A DNA stretch of 23,357 nt from Opitutia bacterium UBA6410 (GCA_002437405.1 DJPO01000059.1:1-23357), one strand, 5' to 3'; numbered from the stretch's first letter, positions 15,055 to 23,305 are shown. The notes: generated by a model not told the origin, from the sequence alone. A program made the numbers and translations.

Positions 15055-15636
15055 ATGAAAGACACACGCGCAAAGATTATGGAAGCCGCCTTCGCTTTGA
15101 TGATAAAAAACGGAGTCGACGCCGTGTCTACGGGCGACATCGCAAAGTCGCTCGGGATTTCCCGAAGCCTGCCGTACAGGTATTTCCCGACAAAGCGCGA
15201 GCTCGTCTATTGTACTTTCAAGTCGTATTTTTGCGACAGATATATGCCCGAATCCGAGGACGGTTTCCCGAAGACTCTCGGCGAGGCGGTCGAGATGCTT
15301 TCGGTTCGGACGCGCGAAATGCTTGCGGAGCTCGGCAGGGTAATCGGCGGGAAAATCGACGTGTTCGACTACAACGCGCTTTACCTCGAGGCTCTCAAGC
15401 GCGAGCCGCGTTTCAAAAAATATATCGCCGCCCAGTCGGTTCATTTTTCCGCGGGAGTCGACAGGGCGATTGCAAGCGGCGAGATAAAACCCCTGTCGCC
15501 CGATTTCGTCAAGCGCGTTATTATGGACATCTGGGGGCGCGGCTCGGACATCTTTTCGCAAAAGTCGGGGCGGCGGACGCTGGAGGACATCGTCTCGGAC
15601 TTGGAGTCTTTTTACGAGTTGATTCGCGCCCGATAG
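15055..15636 (+). CDS. TetR-family transcriptional regulator
   Basis: A 193-aa regulator. Residues 1-50 are the TetR DNA-binding domain: MKDTRAKIMEAAFALMIKNG, then the helix-turn-helix DAVSTGDIAKSLGISRSLPY and YRYFPTKREL. The remaining helices (about 55-193) are the ligand/dimer domain, which does not reveal the effector. The ATG at 15055 gives the standard TetR N-terminus; the longer frame from the TTG at 14932 would add 41 unrelated residues. It is divergent from the SGNH hydrolase and lies upstream of the dhaK-like operon in the same direction, so either may be its target. No clean palindromic TetR operator was identified beside it. Confidence 0.93.
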   Translation: MKDTRAKIMEAAFALMIKNGVDAVSTGDIAKSLGISRSLPYRYFPTKRELVYCTFKSYFCDRYMPESEDGFPKTLGEAVEMLSVRTREMLAELGRVIGGKIDVFDYNALYLEALKREPRFKKYIAAQSVHFSAGVDRAIASGEIKPLSPDFVKRVIMDIWGRGSDIFSQKSGRRTLEDIVSDLESFYELIRAR

Positions 15637-15842
15637 TTGCGGGCGGCGGCGTGGGCGTCGGTGATTTCTCACAACTTTGAAAAAACCGTCGCACGATTTG
15701 TTTGGCGGCGCGGTATGTTGGCTAAAGTTTAGCCGAGTTTCTTGCGCGGACTTTTGTGGGTATTTCGCAATTTTTATTCCGTACCGCCGCGCGCGGTTTG
15801 CCTGTAAAATTCCTTTTTATATTAGTGGGGCTGTTTTCTTGT

Positions 15843-15953
15843 TTTGTTTGAAATATAAAACCTATGTGATTTTATAAAAAACTTTATTGACAGGCGCGAT
15901 TTTGTCTTTAGAAAAATTCCGGTTTTAAAAAAGAGTTTTAAATTTCAAACAAA
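15843..15953. promoter_or_regulatory. 19-bp inverted repeat flanking a promoter (candidate operator pair)
   Basis: Arm 1 TTTGTTTGAAATATAAAAC (15843-15861) and arm 2 GTTTTAAATTTCAAACAAA (15935-15953) are inverted copies with 18 of 19 positions matching. They are separated by 73 nt that contain the candidate promoter at 15887-15914. Arm 2 ends 17 nt before the chosen dhaK start. This could be a pair of operators for a looping repressor, or an RNA stem enclosing the leader. Confidence 0.5.
15887..15914 (+). promoter_or_regulatory. Candidate sigma70-type promoter for the dhaK-like operon
   Basis: A perfect -35 TTGACA (15887-15892), a 16-nt spacer and a 4-of-6 -10 box TAGAAA (15909-15914), preceded by an AT-rich UP-like tract (TTTATAAAAAACTTTA). 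It would start transcription near 15921, about 50 nt before the dhaK start. Confidence 0.5.
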
Positions 15954-15970
15954 CACTTGCGCATATGGTA

Positions 15971-16972
15971 ATGAAGAAATTTTTGAACAAGCCCGAAAAT
16001 ATCGCCGACGAAGTTCTCGAGGGGCTTGCGGGGGCATATTGCGACAAAATCGCGCTTGCGGGAAACAGAATCGTCGTCCGCGCGGTCGCGAAGCGGGCGG
16101 ATAAAGTCGCGGTGATAACAATGGGCGGCGGCGGGCACGAGCCCGCGCTTTCGGGCTTTGTCGGCGAGGGCATGCTCGACGCGAGCGTTGTTGGCGATGT
16201 CTTCGCCGCGCCGAACGCGGTTTCGGTTTTGACGGCTCTGAGAAAATTCAGGGAGTACGCGGGGATTCTGCTTGTCGTGCTGAACCACGCGGGGGACGTG
16301 ATGAGCGCGAATATGGCTCTTAAAATGGCGGCGCGCGAGGGAATCAACGTGAAGTCTATTCTCGTTTCCGACGACATTTCCGCGGGTCTCGATACCCCGA
16401 AGGCGGACAGGCGCGGGCTCGCGGGGTCGATTGCCGTGATAAAGGTCGCGGGGGCTGCGGCCGAGGCGGGGCTTGGGCTCGACGAAGTTTTGGCGGTCGC
16501 CGAAAAATTCAATTCGCGCATTGCAACGCTCGCCGTGGCGATGACGGGTTGCACGCACCCGCAGACGGGTCAGCCGATTTCCGAGCTCGCCGACGACGAA
16601 ATGGAAATCGGAATGGGGCAGCACGGCGAGGGCGGCGGCGGCCGCGGGAAAATCCTGTCCGCCGACGAAACCGCCGCGATTATGTTCGGGAGGCTCGCGG
16701 AGGCTGTCGGGCTGAAATCGGGGGAAAATGTTTTTATCATCGTAAACGGGGTGGGGGCGAGCACGCCGATGGAGCTTGCGATTGTATTCCGCGCGGCGAA
16801 AAAGTGCGCCGAAGAGCGCGGGGCGCAGGTAGTCGGCGGCATTGTCGACGAGCTTTTGACCGTTCAGGAAATGGCGGGCTTCCAGCTGATTTTGTGTGTT
16901 GCGGACGGCGAAACTTTAAAATACCTCTTAGCCCGCGCGAACACCCCCTATTGGACTTGCATCGGAGAATAA
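15971..16972 (+). CDS. dhaK: Dihydroxyacetone kinase subunit DhaK-like (Dak1 domain)
   Basis: A 333-aa Dak1-domain subunit. The family binds a short ketose (dihydroxyacetone or C4 ketoses such as erythrulose) through a covalent hemiaminal to His and phosphorylates it with a DhaL partner. Counting from the ATG at 15971, all three active-site residues fall at the E. coli DhaK numbers: H56 (GGGGHEP), D109 (NHAGDV) and H218 (GMGQHGE). This supports the start at 15971 (MKKFLNKPEN) over the ATG at 15965. No Shine-Dalgarno sequence is evident. dhaL follows after 4 nt. No DhaM or PTS component is present, so an ATP-dependent enzyme is more likely than a PTS one. The linked aldolase and isomerase genes suggest the substrate may be a sugar-derived ketose other than dihydroxyacetone. 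Confidence 0.88.
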   Translation: MKKFLNKPENIADEVLEGLAGAYCDKIALAGNRIVVRAVAKRADKVAVITMGGGGHEPALSGFVGEGMLDASVVGDVFAAPNAVSVLTALRKFREYAGILLVVLNHAGDVMSANMALKMAAREGINVKSILVSDDISAGLDTPKADRRGLAGSIAVIKVAGAAAEAGLGLDEVLAVAEKFNSRIATLAVAMTGCTHPQTGQPISELADDEMEIGMGQHGEGGGGRGKILSADETAAIMFGRLAEAVGLKSGENVFIIVNGVGASTPMELAIVFRAAKKCAEERGAQVVGGIVDELLTVQEMAGFQLILCVADGETLKYLLARANTPYWTCIGE

Positions 16973-16976
16973 TTTT

Positions 16977-17588
16977 ATGGGACTTACTCTCGAAAATCTG
17001 AAAAAAATGTTCGCCGCAGCCGCGCGCGACATCGACGAAAACGAAGCGTACCTCTGCTCGCTCGACGCGGTTTGCGGGGACGGAGACCACGGGGTCGCGA
17101 TACGCGGGGCGATTGACGCGGCGGCGGACGCGGTGGCTGCCGCGCCCGATGTTAAAAACGCGTTTTCCGACGCGGGAATGGCGGCGATGGGCAACTCCAA
17201 CGGCTCGACAAGCTCGATTTACGGGACGCTGCTTATGGGAATCGGCGACGCAATAAAAAGCGCCGAGCCCGAGGCTGCCGAAATCGCCGAGGCGTTTGAA
17301 TCCGCGCTCGCTTCGATGCGCGAAGTCGTCAAGGGCGGCGTGGGCGACAAAACGTGCTTCGACGCGCTAATTCCCGCAATCGCCGCGATGAAGGGGCAGC
17401 CGACTGTCGCGGAGCTTTTCGCCGCAGCGGCTGACGCCGCCAAAAAGGGCGCGGACGGCACGGTAGACCTTGTCGCAAAATTCGGCAGGGCGCGCAATCT
17501 CGGAGAGAAGTCGCGCGGCTCGAAAGATCCGGGGGCGGTTTCAAATGCGATGATTTTCGCGGCGTTTGCCCGCGTTCTCTCGAAATAG
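16977..17588 (+). CDS. dhaL: Dihydroxyacetone kinase subunit DhaL-like (Dak2 domain)
   Basis: A 203-aa all-helical nucleotide-binding subunit. The Mg-binding aspartates D30, D35 and D37 in SLDAVCGDGDHG match E. coli DhaL numbering. MGNSNGSTSSIYGTLLMG is the nucleotide-loop segment, and GDKTCFDALIPA and ARNLGEKSRGSKDPGA are conserved later motifs. GGAG lies about 9 nt before the ATG. It supplies the phosphoryl-donor half of the kinase for the DhaK-like subunit just upstream. The LsrF-like aldolase gene starts 27 nt after its stop. Confidence 0.9.
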   Translation: MGLTLENLKKMFAAAARDIDENEAYLCSLDAVCGDGDHGVAIRGAIDAAADAVAAAPDVKNAFSDAGMAAMGNSNGSTSSIYGTLLMGIGDAIKSAEPEAAEIAEAFESALASMREVVKGGVGDKTCFDALIPAIAAMKGQPTVAELFAAAADAAKKGADGTVDLVAKFGRARNLGEKSRGSKDPGAVSNAMIFAAFARVLSK

Positions 17589-17615
17589 TTTTAATCTCAA
17601 TTGGAAAGTAAAAAT

Positions 17616-18494
17616 ATGGCTGACGCCGAAGGAAACATCGAAGCAAAAAATTTTAACGCAAACGTCGCCGCCCAAAACAACGGCGCGTTCTTTCTAAAGG
17701 GCTTGAACAATGCCGACTGGGGAATCAAGGCGCGCATGTCCGCCATCTTCAACCCCGAAAGCGGCAACACCGTTATGCTCGCGTTCGACCACGGGTACAT
17801 AATGGGCCCGACAAGCGGGCTGGAGCGCATGGACATTTCAATCGCCCCGCTCGTGAAGTCCGCCGACTGCATTATGTGTACGCGCGGCGCGCTGCGCAGC
17901 GTGATACCGCCTGAGTCGCGCGTGCCGCTGGCGCTGCGCTTCAGCGCGGGTTCGACGATTCTCACGGAGCTGAACGACGAGTGCCTTATGTCGATCGAGG
18001 AAGCCGTGCGGCTCAATGCGTCCGCGATTGCCCCGATGGTTGCAATCGGCGGCGAGTTCGAGGCGAAGACGATTGCCAATCTCGCCAAGTGCGCGGACTT
18101 CTCGGCGCGCTATTCCATTCCCACGCTCGGCGTCACGGCGGTCGGCAAAAACCTTTCGCGCGACGCCCGATACCTCGGGTTGGCGACGCGCGTTTGCGCG
18201 GAAAACGGCGCGAATTTCGTCAAGACCTATTATTGCGAAGAGGGCTTTGAAAAGGTCGTCGCGGGCTGCCCCGTGCCGATTGTAATTGCGGGCGGCAAAA
18301 AGCTCCCCGAAAACGAGGCTCTTGAGCTTGCGTACAAGGCGATTTCCAGCGGCGCGCGCGGCGTCGACATGGGGCGCAACATCTTTCAGGCGGCGAATCC
18401 CGCGGCGATGCTCGAGGCCGTCAAGGGCGTCGTCCACAAGGGGCTGAAGCCCGCCGAGGCATTCGAGCTTTACAGGACGCTTTCGGCGCAGTAA
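17616..18494 (+). CDS. LsrF-like class I aldolase/thiolase
   Basis: A 292-aa TIM-barrel protein very close to E. coli LsrF (291 aa), which cleaves 3-hydroxy-5-phosphonooxypentane-2,4-dione in autoinducer-2 breakdown. From memory of the E. coli protein, shared blocks are NPESGNTVMLAFDHGYI/NPKTGKTVMLAFDHGYF, GPTSGLERMDI, MCTRGALRSV, VKTYYCEEGFEKVVAGCPVP and VIAGGKKLPE. The catalytic Lys203 of LsrF falls at exactly K203 here (FVKTYY). No LsrK, LsrR, LsrG or Lsr transporter gene is present. The partners are DhaK/DhaL-like subunits and a sugar-isomerase-like cupin, so the substrate may be another phosphorylated ketose or dione. The start is the ATG at 17616 with GGAAAG upstream; a TTG at 17601 is less likely. 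Confidence 0.88.
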   Translation: MADAEGNIEAKNFNANVAAQNNGAFFLKGLNNADWGIKARMSAIFNPESGNTVMLAFDHGYIMGPTSGLERMDISIAPLVKSADCIMCTRGALRSVIPPESRVPLALRFSAGSTILTELNDECLMSIEEAVRLNASAIAPMVAIGGEFEAKTIANLAKCADFSARYSIPTLGVTAVGKNLSRDARYLGLATRVCAENGANFVKTYYCEEGFEKVVAGCPVPIVIAGGKKLPENEALELAYKAISSGARGVDMGRNIFQAANPAAMLEAVKGVVHKGLKPAEAFELYRTLSAQ

Positions 18495-18517
18495 TTTTAA
18501 AGGATACGGGAGAAAAT

Positions 18518-18523
18518 AGGAGG
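18518..18523 (+). promoter_or_regulatory. Strong Shine-Dalgarno site
   Basis: AGGAGG, 5 nt before the ATG at 18529. It is an unusually complete site compared with the other genes here, several of which have little or none, and it fixes the start of the large chimeric protein. Confidence 0.85.
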
Positions 18524-18528
18524 CATAC

Positions 18529-21500
18529 ATGTCGAAATTTTTGAAAATTCTAATTTGCGCCGCGCTCGCCTGCTCGGCTTGGGCGCAGGACGCATACGTC
18601 AAAGGCGGTTCGTTTTCCGACACCGTCGAAAAGAGTGCGGCGAAATACCGCGCAGCCGCCGCAAAGCGCGCCGCGGATTTCGCGGGGGATTTTAAAATTT
18701 CCGACGCGTACGCCTCCTTCGCTTTCCCGAACTGGAGCAAGCACGAAATCGACTCGGTCAATCCCGCGAAGAATCCGTTCAACCCAAAGCTCGCTTTCGA
18801 CGGCGAATATGTCTGGAAGAAAATCGACCTGTGCTTCGACAAAAGTTTCGACCTTCAGATATGCAATCCGCGCTATAAGCGCAGTGTCGTCTTCTACGTC
18901 TACTTCACGATAGACGCCGCGCGCGCCGCAACCCTGCCGCTCGAAATTTCGTCGGGCGGCAAGTGCGAGCTGTTTGTAAATGCCGACAGCGTTGCGGTTC
19001 TCGATTCGTCCGACGCCTCCGAAAAGGGGTATTTGGGGCGTGCAAATGTTTCGCCGAAAAACTCCGACAGGCGGACTTCGGGCTTCAAAAAAGTCGCGCT
19101 CAACCTCAAAAAGGGCGAAAACAAAATAACGCTTAAATATTTTGTCCCGACCCCGAAGTTGCCCGTGCTTTTGTATATGTCTTTCGACGGCGGAGAGGCA
19201 GTCGCGACTGCCGAAAAAATCGCCGCCGACTTCCCAGCGGAGTCCGACACGTTTTTCATGTGGGGCGCGAACCGCCAAGTGCTGCCCTCGCTGCTCGCCG
19301 CGCGCGACAACCGCGCAATTTTGAAGGACTACCTCTCCGAGGCTCTCGAGCGTTCGCTGTACTCGGCGGGCAAGTTCGAGCGCGAGCTTGAAAAGCTCGC
19401 CTCCGACGGTTCGGAAGCGGGCGATGCGGCGCGCATTGCCCTTTGGGAAAATATGCTCAAAACGCTCGAAGCCGAAAAGGCGTTGGGCTACGATGTCGCA
19501 AATGTCCGCGCTGCGATGGAGGACATCAAAAAGACCTATCCCGAGTACGACGGCGACTTCGCAAAGCTCGCCGAATGGGAAAAGGCTATGCCCGAAATCA
19601 GGGCGGCACTGATGGCGGGCGACGCGTCCGCTAAGGCGCGCGCCGCGCAGTTCAAGCAGTTCGCGACAAAGTCTCTCCTTGCGAATCCGCTTCTGAAAAA
19701 GCACCCCAAGTGGGCGTTTATCTTCCGCAAGTGGGGCACGAAGGGAATGGGGATTCCCCAGAACTGGCAGGGCAACACCGCGCTCGTCAATGCGGGCTTC
19801 CTGAAGGGCAGGGCGAAGAGCCACACTTTTGCCGACGAGCTTTGGATTATCGACGACATCTCCAATCCCCAAAAAGCCCGCAAGGTTTTCGAGCCCAAGA
19901 GCGCGATTGCCGACATCGACGTTTCCTACGACGGAAAGAAAATCCTCTACTCGACAATCGACGACAAGATTTGCTGGAGGCTCGACGAAATCGACCTCGA
20001 AAGCGGCAAAACCCGCCAAGTCTCCCCGCGCCTCTACGACGACATCGACGCGTACGACGGCGCGTATACTCCCGACGGCAAAATCATTTTCTGTTCCACC
20101 GCAACGCACGTCGGCGTTCCGTGTGTCGAGGGCGACGACTGGGTCGCGAACCTCTATTCGATGGACGCCAACGCCGAGACCGAAAAGGAGGCGGAGGACT
20201 CAATCCGCCAGCTGACTTTCGAGCAGGACGCCGACTGGTCGCCCACGATGCTCGAAAACGGGCGCGTGCTCTACACCCGCTGGGAGTACACCGACAACTC
20301 GCACTATTTCTCGCGCATTTTGATGCACATGAATCCCGACGGAACGGCGCAGTCGGCTTTCTACGGCTCGACGAGCTACTGGCCGAACTCGCTTTTCTAT
20401 TGCCGCCAAATCCCGAACGACCCCAATAAATTTGTCGGCATTGTCTCGGGGCACCATGGCGTCGCGCGAGTCGGCGAGCTCCACCTTTTCGACGTCTCCA
20501 AGGGCACTGTCGAGGAGAAGGGGCAAGTCCACAAGTACGCGTCGTTCGGCAAGACGTTCAAGCCCGAAATCAAGGACAGGCTCGTTGACGACAAATTCCC
20601 GAAAATCATACACCCCTATCCGCTTTCCGAAAACTACATTATTGCCTCCGTTTTCGGATTCGGCGACGAGCCGCAGGGCATCTGTCTTATCGACAAATTC
20701 GACAACATAACGCTCCTGCACTCGATTCAGTCGCGCGGATATGTCTACGAACCCGTGCCTGTCGAGCCGCGCAAGCTGCCCAACGAAATCGTCGACAAAA
20801 CCGACCCCGATTTGGACTACGGCTATGTGTTCCTCAACGACATCTACAAGGGCGACGGGCTCAAGGGTGTCCCGCGCGGCACGGTCAAGGCTCTGCGCAT
20901 TTTCGAATATTTTTATTGCTACCGCGACATCGGCGGGCACGCGTACATCGGCAACGAAGGCTCTTGGGACGTTAAGCGGATTCTCGGAACTGTTCCCGTA
21001 GAGCCCGACGGCTCCGCGCTCTTTAAAGCCCCCGCAAACCGCCCGATAGCCGTCCAGCCGCTCGACGCCGACGGCAAGGCTCTCGCGCTGATGCGCAGCT
21101 GGTTTGTCGTTATGCCCAACGAAACCCAAAGTTGCGTCGGCTGCCACGAAGGGCAGGGTATGACCCCCACGACCGCCCCAGCGTCGGCGGCGCGCAAGCG
21201 TCCCGAAAATATCCGCGAGTTCCTCGCACCCGTGCGCGGCTATTCGTTCGACCGCGACGTCCAGCCCGTTCTCGACCAGTATTGCGCCGGCTGCCACAAT
21301 CCCGACGCAAGCAAAAACATTCCGAATTTCTCGCGCAAGAATCCCAAGATATGGCGCAAATTCTCGGAGTCGTACCTCAATCTTACAAAGTACGTCCGCC
21401 GCTCGGGACCCGAGAGCAACCAGCATATGCTAGCCCCGCTCGAATTCCACGCCGACACCAGCGAGCTAATGCAGATGCTCGAAAAGGGGCACAAGGGCGT

Positions 21501-22716
21501 GAAGCTCGACGCCGACTCCAAGGCGGCTCTCATAACGTGGATTGACCTGAACGTGCCGTTCTTCGGGACGTGGAAGGAAGTGTATCCGACCGTGAAGTAC
21601 GACGGCTACGAACGCCGCAAGTTCTTCCTCGCAAAATACGCAAACCGCCACGACGACCCCAACGAAATCAAGTACGACGGCGGCGGGCGCAAGTTCCAAA
21701 GACCCGCTCCCGCGCCGCGCCACAGGGCGTCCGCGCCGAAAGCCGACGGCTTCCCGTTCGGCAAAGCCGACGCTGTCCGAAAAGTCGCCGACGCAAAGCT
21801 CCCCAAGGAGATTGTAGTCCCGATGGGCGGCGGCGTTAACATGCGCTTTACGCTCGTGCCTGCGGGCAGCTTTGTCTTCGGCTCGAACAACGGCTTCTAC
21901 GACGAGGGGCCCGCGCGCTTGGAAAAGGTCGAAAAGCCCTTCTATATGTCGCAAATGGAGGTCTCCAACGCGCAGTATGCGACTATCGACCCGACCCACG
22001 ATTCGGGACATCAGGACAGGCTTTGGAAGGACCACGTCAATCAGGGCTATCCCTCGAATCTGCCCGAGCAGAGTGTCGTGCGCGTCTCGTGGAACGAGGC
22101 TGCCGACTTCTGCAAAAAGCTCTCCGAAAAAATCGGCGTGGGCGTGTCGCTGCCCACCGAAGTCCAGTGGGAATGGGCGGCTCGCGGCGGAAGTGGAGAC
22201 GACTTCTGGTTCGGAAAGCTCGGCGACGACTTCGGCAACTTCGAAAATCTGATGGACTTCAACGCCAAGAAGCTCGCGGTTGAGGGTATCGACCCGCAGC
22301 CGAGAATCAGACCCCCTGAGTATTACGATACAATCGCGGCGGACAGAAATGTCGACGACGGCAACTTGATGGCTGTCCAAAGCGGAATGTATGCGCCAAA
22401 TCCCTTCGGTCTCTACGATATGCAGGGCAATGTCGCCGAATGGACTCTCGACGACTACACCAAAACTCTCGGCGGCGAAGTCGTCCCCGACCGCAAGGTC
22501 GTACGCGGCGGCTCGTGGCGCGACAGAATGAAGTTCTCCCGCGTTTCCCTCCGCCGTCCGTACCGCCCGTGGCAGAAGGTCTACAATGTCGGAATGAGGC
22601 TCGTAATCAACGACGCCGAAAAGGCAGCCAAGCTCTTCCCCAAGGCGGACGCCCTCCCCGAGTACAAGTTCAAAAACACAAAACCCCTGCCGCTAAATCT
22701 TTCAACAGCTCAATAA
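18529..22716 (+). CDS. Exported hydrazine-synthase-alpha-like protein with two haem-c motifs and a SUMF1 domain
   Basis: A 1395-aa protein. A signal peptide (MSKFLKILICAALACSAWAQ) leads to a beta-rich N-terminal region (about 45-240) resembling a carbohydrate-binding jelly roll, then a helical stretch. A beta-propeller/HZS-alpha-like region (about 430-800) includes PTMLENGRVLYTRWEYTD, FYGSTSYWPNSLFY, FVGIVSGHHGV and HPYPLSENY. Two haem-c attachment motifs follow: CVGCH (869-873) and CAGCH (919-923). The C-terminus is a SUMF1/formylglycine-enzyme-like domain (about 1097-1365): LVPAGSFVFGSN, SLPTEVQWEWAARGG, GNVAEWTLD and VVRGGSW. The cysteine pair used by active formylglycine-generating enzymes is missing (GGSWRDRMKFSRVSLRRPYR). 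Hydrazine synthesis is unlikely; similar 'HzsA-related' proteins occur in bacteria without anammox. A periplasmic, possibly substrate-binding haemoprotein is my inference. It lies 34 nt after the LsrF-like gene and 7 nt before the cupin gene. Confidence 0.85.
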   Translation: MSKFLKILICAALACSAWAQDAYVKGGSFSDTVEKSAAKYRAAAAKRAADFAGDFKISDAYASFAFPNWSKHEIDSVNPAKNPFNPKLAFDGEYVWKKIDLCFDKSFDLQICNPRYKRSVVFYVYFTIDAARAATLPLEISSGGKCELFVNADSVAVLDSSDASEKGYLGRANVSPKNSDRRTSGFKKVALNLKKGENKITLKYFVPTPKLPVLLYMSFDGGEAVATAEKIAADFPAESDTFFMWGANRQVLPSLLAARDNRAILKDYLSEALERSLYSAGKFERELEKLASDGSEAGDAARIALWENMLKTLEAEKALGYDVANVRAAMEDIKKTYPEYDGDFAKLAEWEKAMPEIRAALMAGDASAKARAAQFKQFATKSLLANPLLKKHPKWAFIFRKWGTKGMGIPQNWQGNTALVNAGFLKGRAKSHTFADELWIIDDISNPQKARKVFEPKSAIADIDVSYDGKKILYSTIDDKICWRLDEIDLESGKTRQVSPRLYDDIDAYDGAYTPDGKIIFCSTATHVGVPCVEGDDWVANLYSMDANAETEKEAEDSIRQLTFEQDADWSPTMLENGRVLYTRWEYTDNSHYFSRILMHMNPDGTAQSAFYGSTSYWPNSLFYCRQIPNDPNKFVGIVSGHHGVARVGELHLFDVSKGTVEEKGQVHKYASFGKTFKPEIKDRLVDDKFPKIIHPYPLSENYIIASVFGFGDEPQGICLIDKFDNITLLHSIQSRGYVYEPVPVEPRKLPNEIVDKTDPDLDYGYVFLNDIYKGDGLKGVPRGTVKALRIFEYFYCYRDIGGHAYIGNEGSWDVKRILGTVPVEPDGSALFKAPANRPIAVQPLDADGKALALMRSWFVVMPNETQSCVGCHEGQGMTPTTAPASAARKRPENIREFLAPVRGYSFDRDVQPVLDQYCAGCHNPDASKNIPNFSRKNPKIWRKFSESYLNLTKYVRRSGPESNQHMLAPLEFHADTSELMQMLEKGHKGVKLDADSKAALITWIDLNVPFFGTWKEVYPTVKYDGYERRKFFLAKYANRHDDPNEIKYDGGGRKFQRPAPAPRHRASAPKADGFPFGKADAVRKVADAKLPKEIVVPMGGGVNMRFTLVPAGSFVFGSNNGFYDEGPARLEKVEKPFYMSQMEVSNAQYATIDPTHDSGHQDRLWKDHVNQGYPSNLPEQSVVRVSWNEAADFCKKLSEKIGVGVSLPTEVQWEWAARGGSGDDFWFGKLGDDFGNFENLMDFNAKKLAVEGIDPQPRIRPPEYYDTIAADRNVDDGNLMAVQSGMYAPNPFGLYDMQGNVAEWTLDDYTKTLGGEVVPDRKVVRGGSWRDRMKFSRVSLRRPYRPWQKVYNVGMRLVINDAEKAAKLFPKADALPEYKFKNTKPLPLNLSTAQ

Positions 22717-22723
22717 TATATTT

Positions 22724-23299
22724 ATGAAACTAGAAAAACAGATGTTCTACAAAGACGGAAAATTCGACGCCGAAGCCGCAAAAAAAGCGTACTTCGAGAT
22801 GATGGAAAATCTCGGATACCCCATTAGCGACAATCTGCGCGAAAATATGTGGGCGACCGACTTCGACCTCGGCGACTTCCCCGCGGTCGGAATGGGCGGA
22901 ATCTTTTGGGCGCACGAAAACGAGCACGGTGTTTTCGGGCACGAAATTTTTCTTCTGCCCAACCAGATGCTAATCGAGCACCGCCACGTTGCGGGCTGCG
23001 GTTTGCCCGCCAAAAACGAGTGCTGGCAGGCGCGCGCGGGTACTTCCTATTGTTTCGCCGAAACGGGCGAGGACGCTTCGAAGTATCCGAATGTGAAAGT
23101 TCCCGAAAGCCAGAAAAAGTTCATAACGGTAGACAAGGTAAATGTGGCTGACGCGAAGAAGGGCAACATAGTGTGGATGGGCAGGCTGGAGTCGAGCCAC
23201 TACCAGATTGCGGGCGACAAGGGGGCGGTTGTGACGGAGTACGGAGCGTTCCACTCCAACGACAACAATAGGTACACCAACCCCAACGTCGGCTTTTGA
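22724..23299 (+). CDS. D-lyxose-isomerase-like cupin protein
   Basis: A 191-aa cupin. The N-terminal block NMWATDFDLGDFPAVGMGG resembles the W-x-VTDFGLGNF-x-x-VG block of the D-lyxose ketol-isomerase family. Candidate metal ligands are H-x-H in IEHRHVAG, the Glu in KNECWQ and a late His in GAFHSND, fitting a cupin H-x-H...E...H site. The family interconverts aldoses and ketoses, such as lyxose/xylulose or mannose/fructose; other cupin sugar isomerases act on related sugars. It is 7 nt after the haem/SUMF1 chimera and is the last gene visible in the dhaK-like operon. An isomerase would supply a ketose to the kinase subunits encoded upstream. It is shorter than E. coli D-lyxose isomerase (about 227 aa), so the exact substrate is open. 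Confidence 0.72.
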   Translation: MKLEKQMFYKDGKFDAEAAKKAYFEMMENLGYPISDNLRENMWATDFDLGDFPAVGMGGIFWAHENEHGVFGHEIFLLPNQMLIEHRHVAGCGLPAKNECWQARAGTSYCFAETGEDASKYPNVKVPESQKKFITVDKVNVADAKKGNIVWMGRLESSHYQIAGDKGAVVTEYGAFHSNDNNRYTNPNVGF

Positions 23300-23305
23300 A
23301 CGCGT

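Larger units (their letters stand above)
15637..15970. other. Non-coding region before the dhaK-like operon
   Basis: 334 nt with no convincing gene. It contains a near-perfect palindrome GGCTAAAGTTTAGCC (15720-15734), an AT-rich stretch, a candidate sigma70 promoter and a long inverted repeat listed separately. A 66-codon TTG-initiated frame (15677-15877) has no ribosome binding site and was not accepted. I recognise no known riboswitch. Confidence 0.7.

Noticed and set aside
15677..15877. 66-codon frame in the region before dhaK
   Set aside because: It has a TTG start, no ribosome binding site and no recognisable domain, and its end overlaps the inverted repeat and AT-rich promoter region.
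17616..18494. Autoinducer-2 (Lsr) operon
   Set aside because: Only the LsrF-like gene is present; no kinase, regulator, isomerase LsrG or transporter of the Lsr system is found in the window.
20200..21426. 408-codon minus-strand frame opposite the haem/SUMF1 protein
   Set aside because: It is a shadow of a strongly supported gene with its own AGGAGG site.
18529..22716. True hydrazine synthase, implying anammox
   Set aside because: No beta or gamma subunit, hydrazine dehydrogenase or nitrite reductase is nearby. The protein is fused to a SUMF1 domain in a sugar-type operon, and HzsA-related domains occur in non-anammox bacteria.
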